A stretch of 64,000 bases of DNA, from the NCBI GenBank assembly GCA_910578665.1, contig CAJTQU010000001.1, positions 186,001 to 250,000 on the forward strand. Reading direction: 5' to 3'. Below the pieces are notes generated by a model that had not been told where the DNA came from, ran no database searches, and saw only the letters and a program-made list of their open reading frames with translations. Below are positions 58,647-64,000 of the stretch, one piece after another (positions within the stretch are counted from its first letter, which is position 1; every line of letters begins with the position of its first letter). The stretch comes from an uncultured Muribaculaceae bacterium. GTDB taxonomy: Bacteria; Bacteroidota; Bacteroidia; Bacteroidales; Muribaculaceae. Position numbers and translations under genes: made by a program.

Positions 58647-59486
58647 TTATTGCCAGAGCAGGCAGAGCAGGCCTGCCGCCAGACAGTATAATGAGAACCA
58701 GATGAGTTTGCCTTTTTTGACCAGGGCTATCATCCATTTGCAGGCGGCACAACCCACCAGGAACGCGCTGGCGAAGCCGGCGAGCATGGCCGTGGCACCT
58801 ATAGGCGAGGCCGTTTCGGCAGCCTCGGCAGCCGGCGAAAGCATTTTTGCCAGATCAAGCAGTGACTCGCCCACTATGGGCAGAATGACCATTATGAACG
58901 AGAATGTGGCTACTTGGCCGCGTTTGTCGCCCAGCAGGATTCCTGTGGCTATTGTGGAGCCTGAGCGGCTGAGACCGGGCAGCACGGCCACGGCCTGGGC
59001 GCAGCCTATGATAAAGGCGTCTTTCCAGCTTATGTCGCGGCCGCGGTCGGCCGGCACTGGTTTGCCGGTGTGGCGGTCGAAACCGCTGAAGTAGGCAAAG
59101 GCGAGCAATATGGCGGTACACATGAGGCAGATACCGACTACTAACAGTCCTTCGCCGAATATTTCTTCTACCTGTTTTTTGAAAAACACCCCCACTATGC
59201 CCACAGGGATGCAGCTGACAAGCACTTTGCACACGTATACGAAGTCGGGGCTTCCGTCAAATCTGAAAAATCCGGCGCACAGTTTGCGGAACATGGGCCA
59301 GAGAATGACGATGGTGGACAGCACGGTTGCAAAATGCACCATGACGTCAAACTGTAATTGCTGCGACACGGGCAGGTCCACACCGAGTATGGAGCGGAAT
59401 ATAGCCAGATGGCCGCTCGAGCTTATGGGCAGGTATTCCGATGCTCCCTGCACTATGCCCAGTATCAATGCCTTTAGCCAGTCCAT
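58647..59486 (-). CDS. uppP: Undecaprenyl-diphosphatase
   Basis: Inner-membrane phosphatase recycling the lipid carrier of peptidoglycan and surface glycans (BacA type), 279 residues and about eight helices. Active-site blocks are GIVQGASEYLPISSSGHL (11-28) and the second-half LPGLSRSGSTIATGI. It lies 8 bp after the DUF3098 gene. Expression with ftsX and near murF-alr fits cell-wall synthesis. Confidence 0.96.
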   Translation of the reverse strand: MDWLKALILGIVQGASEYLPISSSGHLAIFRSILGVDLPVSQQLQFDVMVHFATVLSTIVILWPMFRKLCAGFFRFDGSPDFVYVCKVLVSCIPVGIVGVFFKKQVEEIFGEGLLVVGICLMCTAILLAFAYFSGFDRHTGKPVPADRGRDISWKDAFIIGCAQAVAVLPGLSRSGSTIATGILLGDKRGQVATFSFIMVILPIVGESLLDLAKMLSPAAEAAETASPIGATAMLAGFASAFLVGCAACKWMIALVKKGKLIWFSLYCLAAGLLCLLWQ

Positions 59487-59494
59487 ATCTCTGA

Positions 59495-59782
59495 TTATTT
59501 TGTTTTAGGGGTGTATATTATGGCGAAAGCCATGGCCACGAAGCCCAGAAACGAGAGGGCCGGTCCGAGCACGATACGTCGGAACGAGAATATGTCTTCG
59601 TTGAAGCCGGGCACGTCGCCGTTGGCCGATCCGGCCATCAGCAGAAATCCCGTTATTATCATGGCCAGCGATATGCCCATGTACAGGAAATTTCGTTTCA
59701 CGAAAGGCTTTTGTGAGTCATTTTCGTGTCTTATGCCGTCTGGCGCTGCGGCGGTGGTTGTATTCCGGGTCTTTGTTTGCAT
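59495..59782 (-). CDS. DUF3098 small membrane protein
   Basis: Protein of 95 residues with a disordered polar N-terminus and two membrane helices (about 33-51 and 71-90). The segment FVKRNFLYMGISLAMIITGF and the turn FNEDIFSFRRIVLGP are characteristic of DUF3098. In Bacteroidetes it is regularly sandwiched between ftsX and uppP, as here (15 bp and 8 bp gaps), suggesting a role linked to division or wall synthesis. No biochemical function is known. Confidence 0.88.
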   Translation of the reverse strand: MQTKTRNTTTAAAPDGIRHENDSQKPFVKRNFLYMGISLAMIITGFLLMAGSANGDVPGFNEDIFSFRRIVLGPALSFLGFVAMAFAIIYTPKTK

Positions 59783-59797
59783 TTTCTTTAGTTATTG

Positions 59798-60676
59798 TCA
59801 TGTGAATAATTCATCGTAGTCTTTGTGCAGGTAGCGGTTTGTCGCTATAAGCGCTGCCAGAGTGCATATAGCCATGCCGGTGACAGTGATCCCGACCATG
59901 ACTATGCCGGCACTTCCCCAGCACACATATTGTGTTATTTGGGGCAATTGTGTCTTTTCGACAAAGGAGATGGCCGCTGCCAGCAGTGCTGAGGCAAACA
60001 CTCCGGCCAGCAGGCCGCTGTACATGTTGCTCAGGATGAAAGGCCGGCGTATGAAGCCCGGGGTGGCGCCTACGAGCTGCATCGTGTGTATAGTGAAACG
60101 CCGCGAGTATATGGTCAGCAGCACGGTATTGTTGATGAGCACGAACGAGATCGTTATCATGGCCAGGGCCATGCCGCCCAGCAGGAGCAGTGCGTTTGAA
60201 AAGAATTTGTCCATGGATGCCAGCACTTGTTCGTCGGGGGCAGTCACATCGTCCACACCAGGTGTTTTTCTGAGGGTTCCGACTATTTTTGCCACAGCGT
60301 CTGACGATGCGTATTCAGGCCTCAGATATATTTCTATCTCGGGCGTGAAGAAGTTGAAACCGGCTATTTCCTCCACATTGTCGCCGGTCGCTTTGTTCCA
60401 GTCTGCCAGAGCCTGTTCTTTGGTTATGACGTGGGCTGTGCGCACAAAAGGCTGTGAGAGCAGTGTGCGCATCAAGGAATCTGCCTGGGCGTTTCCCACG
60501 CTGTCGGCCATTATGAGGCTTACCTGCTGTTCCCCTTTTATTTCATCGGCCGTGTTAGAGGCGGCTATCCCTGTAAGGGCTATCAGTCCCACCAGCACGA
60601 GCAGCATGGTCACACTCACCACCGTGGTGAGGTGCGCGGCCCAGTATGATATTTTTATCTCCTTTATCTTTTTCAC
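59798..60676 (-). CDS. ftsX: Cell-division ABC transporter permease FtsX
   Basis: Membrane subunit of the FtsEX complex, which activates peptidoglycan hydrolases at the septum, 292 residues. It has one N-terminal TM helix (about 15-38), a periplasmic domain (about 40-165) and three C-terminal helices. The loop YSRRFTIHTMQLVGATPGFIRRPF is the coupling-helix region that meets FtsE. No ftsE lies next to it, so the ATPase is encoded elsewhere. First gene of an operon with DUF3098, uppP, truB, queA and a barrel protein. Confidence 0.93.
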   Translation of the reverse strand: MKKIKEIKISYWAAHLTTVVSVTMLLVLVGLIALTGIAASNTADEIKGEQQVSLIMADSVGNAQADSLMRTLLSQPFVRTAHVITKEQALADWNKATGDNVEEIAGFNFFTPEIEIYLRPEYASSDAVAKIVGTLRKTPGVDDVTAPDEQVLASMDKFFSNALLLLGGMALAMITISFVLINNTVLLTIYSRRFTIHTMQLVGATPGFIRRPFILSNMYSGLLAGVFASALLAAAISFVEKTQLPQITQYVCWGSAGIVMVGITVTGMAICTLAALIATNRYLHKDYDELFT

Positions 60677-60747
60677 AATACGCCGGTATCATGTCCGGCC
60701 GTATGCCTGTTGTTCAGGCTGGGACACGGGCATAAATTTTCAAACTG

Positions 60748-60780
60748 CAAAGTTAATACATCCGGACCTTATTTGTCAAG
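60748..60780 (-). promoter_or_regulatory. Promoter of the ftsX operon
   Basis: CTTG (60780-60777), 21-bp spacer, TAACTTTG (60755-60748) on the minus strand, about 70 bp before the ftsX start. Confidence 0.6.
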
Positions 60781-60872
60781 CTTTGGGCCGGAATTTTTTT
60801 GAAAAAACATTTACTTCTCTGTCGTGTCAGAAAAAAATTGTACTTTTGCGTAGACTCTTAGATAGTAGTGAT

Positions 60873-63365
60873 ATGATGTATAAAGCAAGTGAGATAGCCG
60901 TGATGCTCGGTGTCTCCGGGCATATAGCGAACGGGGATGTGGCGATAGACTCTCTTCTGACTGATTCGAGGTCATTGCGTGCCGGTGGCGGCTCGCTCTT
61001 TTTCGCGATACCGACAAGTAGCGGCGACGGCCATAATTTTATAAAGCCCCTTTATGACAGGGGTGTGCGTAATTTTGTCGTCACACATATACCTGGGCAG
61101 GCGTCCGGACTGGAAGATTGTAACTTCTTTGTCACGGAGTCGCCGGTAGCGGCGCTGCAGCGTCTGGCAGGAGAACACCGCTCGGGATTTGACGTCCGCA
61201 TGGTGGCTGTCACAGGCAGCCGGGGCAAGACTATCGTGAAAGAGTGGATATGCCAGGCATTGGAACCGGCGCAAGGCGTGGTCCGCTCTCCGCGTAGCTA
61301 TAATTCCCAGATAGGCGTTCCGCTGTCGTTATGGCAGATAGATGCAGACACCCATACTGCAGTGATAGAGGCTGGCATTTCTTGTGAGGGAGAGATGGAA
61401 CATCTGGCAGGTATAATACGTCCGGATATCGCAGTGTTTACAAATTTAGGGGCAGAACATGCCTCCGGCTTTTCTTCGGAACGGGTCAAGGCATTGGAAA
61501 AGTCACTGCTGGCGTCCGGTGCTTCGGTAGTCGTTTATCCGGCAGATGACGCCCTGCTGGCGGCTCCTCTGTCGATGTATTCCGAAGGAAAGCTGATGCT
61601 GGGCTGGAGCCGTGTTGACAGCGGGGCGCCTGTCTATGTGTCATCTGTAGAGCAACGGCCCGGCGGAGGCGCTATGGTCAGATATCGGTTTCGCGGTTGT
61701 GACGAAAGTGCGGAAATACCTTTCGGCGCTGTCGAAGATGTGGAGAATGCCATAACCACGCTGGTAACGCTGCTGGCGCTGGGCATGGAACCTGCGCGTA
61801 TTTCTTATGCCTTGGGTCGCCTCAGGCGTGTCGGCACACGTATGGCTGTGAGCGACGGAGTGAATGACTGCCTGGTGGCTTTCGATTCTTATACATGCGA
61901 TCTGGCATCGTTGGAAAGTGCTTTGGATTTTGTATATCGCCGTCAGAAAGCGGCACATGACCACCGTACGTCCACACTCATATTGTCCGATTTGCATCAT
62001 GATCCCGGCGTGTCGGCGGCAGATGTTTGCAGCGGTATAGCCTCGCTCCTGCGGCGTGCCGGTGTCAGCCGCTTTATAGGCGTCGGACCCGAACTTGGCC
62101 GCAATGCGGCTCTGTTTCCCGAAGATGCCCGTTTTTTTGCTGATACAGACGAGATGATGCAGTCGTTGTCCACATCAGATTTTTCATATGAATATATATT
62201 GCTTAAAGGGGCTCCGGAATATGAGTTCACGCGCATGCTGCACAATCTGGAGGCACGCACGCACGAGACCGTGCTCGAGGTCAATCTTGACTCCATAGTG
62301 CGTAATTTCAATTATTTCCGTTCGCATCTTCCATCCTCCACGGGCATTGTGGCCATGGTGAAAGCTTCCGGCTACGGTGCCGGCTCGCTGGAGATAGCCA
62401 AAACGCTCCAGTCACAGGGGGCGTCCTATCTGGCTGTGGCCGTGCTCGACGAGGGGATAGAGCTGCGACGTGCCGGTATAACCATGCCTATAATGGTTAT
62501 GAATCCGAAGGTGGTCAATTACCGTGCCGTGTTCCAGCACCGTCTTGAACCGGAAATATACTGCATGGATATGCTGTATGACGTGATACGCGAGGCCGGC
62601 AAGTGCGGCCTTAAGGAGTATCCCATACATATTAAGCTTGACACAGGCATGCACAGAATGGGCTTTTGCGAGACGGAGCTTGACGAAGTGGTCAGGGTGC
62701 TCAACGCTACCGATACCGTGCGTGCGGCAACGTTGTTCTCGCATCTGGCAACGGCCGATTGTCCCGATATGGACGATTACACGCTGTTGCAGTTGGATCG
62801 CTTCGAACAGTACACGCAGCGTGTCATGGCCGGCCTGCCGTACGATGTGAAGAGGCATGTGCTCAATTCCGCAGGCATACTGCGGTTTGCCGGGCAGTAT
62901 CATTATGACTTTGCCAGGCTCGGTATCGGCCTTTACGGCGTTAATACGCTTCCTGCCGAGATGGAGAAACCCCTGGCCGTGGTGTCGGCACTGCGCACGG
63001 TGGTGATAGCCGTCAGGGAGTGGAAGGAGGGCGAGACCGTGGGCTACGGGCGCCGCGGTGTCTTGCACCGGGATTCGCGCGTAGCCACGATTCCCATAGG
63101 ATATGCCGACGGCATGAATCGTCATTTCGGCAATGGTGCCAGCCGTGTGTTGGTCAACGGACATGAATGCCCCACTGTAGGCAATATCTGTATGGACTCA
63201 TGCATGGTGGATGTCACGGGAGTGCCTTGCGAAGAGGGTGATGTGGTGGAGATTTTCGGTCCTGGCATGCCTGTGCAGAGGCTGGCCGATATTCTCGGCA
63301 CAATCCCGTATGAGATACTCACATCTGTTTCGCCACGTGTGAAACGGGTCTATTATCGAGAATAA
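60873..63365 (+). CDS. murF: Fused MurF (D-Ala-D-Ala adding enzyme) and alanine racemase
   Basis: Bifunctional peptidoglycan-precursor enzyme of 830 residues, a fusion typical of Bacteroidetes. The start is the ATG at 60873 (or 60876), 24 bp after a -7 box TACTTTTG; the frame stays open far upstream, but that part is antisense to ftsX. The MurF half (1-460) has P-loop VTGSRGKT (113-120), with Arg where Asn is usual, then RSPRSYNSQIGVPLS and FTNLGAEH. The central motif reads FDSYTCDLASLESALDF, without the usual Asn. The Alr half (465-830) has PLP-lysine Lys497 in MVKASGYGAGS, then IPIGYADG and NICMDSCMVDVT. It is followed after 24 bp by a membrane-protein gene. Confidence 0.94.
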   Translation: MMYKASEIAVMLGVSGHIANGDVAIDSLLTDSRSLRAGGGSLFFAIPTSSGDGHNFIKPLYDRGVRNFVVTHIPGQASGLEDCNFFVTESPVAALQRLAGEHRSGFDVRMVAVTGSRGKTIVKEWICQALEPAQGVVRSPRSYNSQIGVPLSLWQIDADTHTAVIEAGISCEGEMEHLAGIIRPDIAVFTNLGAEHASGFSSERVKALEKSLLASGASVVVYPADDALLAAPLSMYSEGKLMLGWSRVDSGAPVYVSSVEQRPGGGAMVRYRFRGCDESAEIPFGAVEDVENAITTLVTLLALGMEPARISYALGRLRRVGTRMAVSDGVNDCLVAFDSYTCDLASLESALDFVYRRQKAAHDHRTSTLILSDLHHDPGVSAADVCSGIASLLRRAGVSRFIGVGPELGRNAALFPEDARFFADTDEMMQSLSTSDFSYEYILLKGAPEYEFTRMLHNLEARTHETVLEVNLDSIVRNFNYFRSHLPSSTGIVAMVKASGYGAGSLEIAKTLQSQGASYLAVAVLDEGIELRRAGITMPIMVMNPKVVNYRAVFQHRLEPEIYCMDMLYDVIREAGKCGLKEYPIHIKLDTGMHRMGFCETELDEVVRVLNATDTVRAATLFSHLATADCPDMDDYTLLQLDRFEQYTQRVMAGLPYDVKRHVLNSAGILRFAGQYHYDFARLGIGLYGVNTLPAEMEKPLAVVSALRTVVIAVREWKEGETVGYGRRGVLHRDSRVATIPIGYADGMNRHFGNGASRVLVNGHECPTVGNICMDSCMVDVTGVPCEEGDVVEIFGPGMPVQRLADILGTIPYEILTSVSPRVKRVYYRE

Positions 63366-63389
63366 CACGTTTGTTAAAAACTAAATTAT

Positions 63390-64000
63390 ATGCCTAATCC
63401 TCCATTATTGCCCGGACAGGGGCATGACGCTCATAATGCTGTCCGGCGCACTCCGCCCAAGTTGCCTGAACACGGGCCGTTGCCTGGCATGAATAACAGA
63501 AATAACAATATCTGGCTTATAATAGGCCTTTTTCTTACCGGTGTGGCGCTTCTGGCTGTGGGCGTGCTGTATTTTCTGACTGATATTTTCAAGAACAGCT
63601 ATGTGTATGACGATGGTCTCACGCACGAGAGGGTCATGCGCACCGGGGTTGTGCCGGAGGTGGAAGAAGTGCCAGCTCTTGAGACTGTGATTACCCGTAG
63701 TGAACCGCGTGCTGTGTCAGGCATAGGCTCTGCCGGCAAGTCTCCTATGTCTCTTGATGTTGACATAGACAGCGACGGCAGAGTGTCTGGCACGTACTGG
63801 AATATTCTGTATGACCTCAGGTTTGCTGTCAGTGGCAGAGAATTGCCTGACGGTACGCTTGACCTTATGTTGTCGCTTGACGGGGTCAATACGCCGTTAT
63901 ATCTTGCCACAAGAGACAATACAGGGTATACGGGATATGTGGGCAAATCAAAGAAGCATGCTTCGATCACCTTGTCACGCGGCAGCCGCATATCTGAAAC
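63390..64000 (+). CDS. Single-pass membrane protein of unknown function, 3' truncated
   Basis: The frame opens at ATG 63390 and runs off the window (203 codons visible). The first 38 residues are proline-rich and polar (MPNPPLLPGQGHDAHNAVRR start), then one membrane helix (about 41-62, WLIIGLFLTGVALLAVGVLY) and an extracytoplasmic region. The latter contains SLDVDIDSDGRVSGTYWN and a beta-rich stretch. Not recognised as any named family. It is 24 bp after murF-alr and probably cotranscribed. Confidence 0.75.
   Translation, partial: MPNPPLLPGQGHDAHNAVRRTPPKLPEHGPLPGMNNRNNNIWLIIGLFLTGVALLAVGVLYFLTDIFKNSYVYDDGLTHERVMRTGVVPEVEEVPALETVITRSEPRAVSGIGSAGKSPMSLDVDIDSDGRVSGTYWNILYDLRFAVSGRELPDGTLDLMLSLDGVNTPLYLATRDNTGYTGYVGKSKKHASITLSRGSRISE

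Noticed and set aside
59862..60872. N-terminal extension of the murF-alr frame by 337 codons
   Set aside because: It is the antisense of ftsX and crosses both promoters; MurF homology begins at 60873.

Overview
The window looks like chromosomal DNA of a Bacteroidales gut commensal, most likely of the Muribaculaceae or a close relative. The evidence is a SusD/SusE/SusF-type glycan-binding set, several proteins ending in type IX secretion (T9SS) sorting domains, a fused MurF-alanine racemase, the gene order ftsX-DUF3098-uppP-truB-queA, and many upstream regions matching the Bacteroidetes promoter form TTTG-N19/20-TAnnTTTG. The family name is inference; the order-level call is firm. There is no rRNA, CRISPR array, insertion sequence or prophage. 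One tRNA is present (Pro, anticodon CGG).

Layout. 1-3.8 kb: end of a Sus-like operon (truncated SusD, then SusE- and SusF-like lipoproteins, with a stem-loop in each gap). 3.8-7.4 kb: HAD phosphatase-ribF-upp on the minus strand and pfkA on the plus strand, divergent around a possible attenuated leader. 7.4-15.3 kb: a putative small RNA, a membrane-anchored TPR/HTH sensor, an M16 peptidase, dus, a GIN-domain protein, a flippase and a YeiH-type exporter. 15.3-22 kb: a DUF4143 ATPase with repeats in its promoter, two tandem T9SS endonuclease I paralogues and a SulP transporter. 22-29.7 kb: pyrH-frr, a six-hairpin glycosidase, class II aldolase, tRNA-Pro, and a GT2/radical-SAM pair. 30-36 kb: an EEP nuclease, a TonB-dependent receptor and a DUF5689/DUF6359 lipoprotein. 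36-41 kb: topA, rubrerythrin and pckA. 41-48 kb: three T9SS cargo proteins including an M6 metalloprotease. 48-53.8 kb: a second putative small RNA, DUF2851, a TonB-domain protein, a tyrosine phosphatase, lpxB, a beta-helix lipoprotein and a structured leader feeding a 33-residue lipoprotein ORF. 53.8-64 kb: greA-HIT-alcohol dehydrogenase, the ftsX operon, murF-alr, and a truncated membrane protein.

How the genes fit together. Housekeeping functions cover central carbon (pfkA, fba, pckA), nucleotide and flavin metabolism (upp, pyrH, ribF), translation and tRNA modification (frr, dus, truB, queA, tRNA-Pro), and the envelope (lpxB, uppP, murF-alr, ftsX, flippase). The accessory theme is acquisition of external polymers: glycans by the Sus-like set, peptides by the M6 protease, and probably nucleic acids. 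For the last, two T9SS endonucleases could cut DNA outside the cell, and the nuclease/TonB receptor/OB-lipoprotein operon could bind and import fragments.

The least explained parts are intergenic. They are two minus-strand putative small RNAs (7.5-7.7 kb and 48.0-48.1 kb) that share a short core, a plus-strand leader near 6.2 kb with competing hairpins, and a roughly 290-nt structured transcript near 53.5 kb whose terminator lies inside a tiny lipoprotein ORF.
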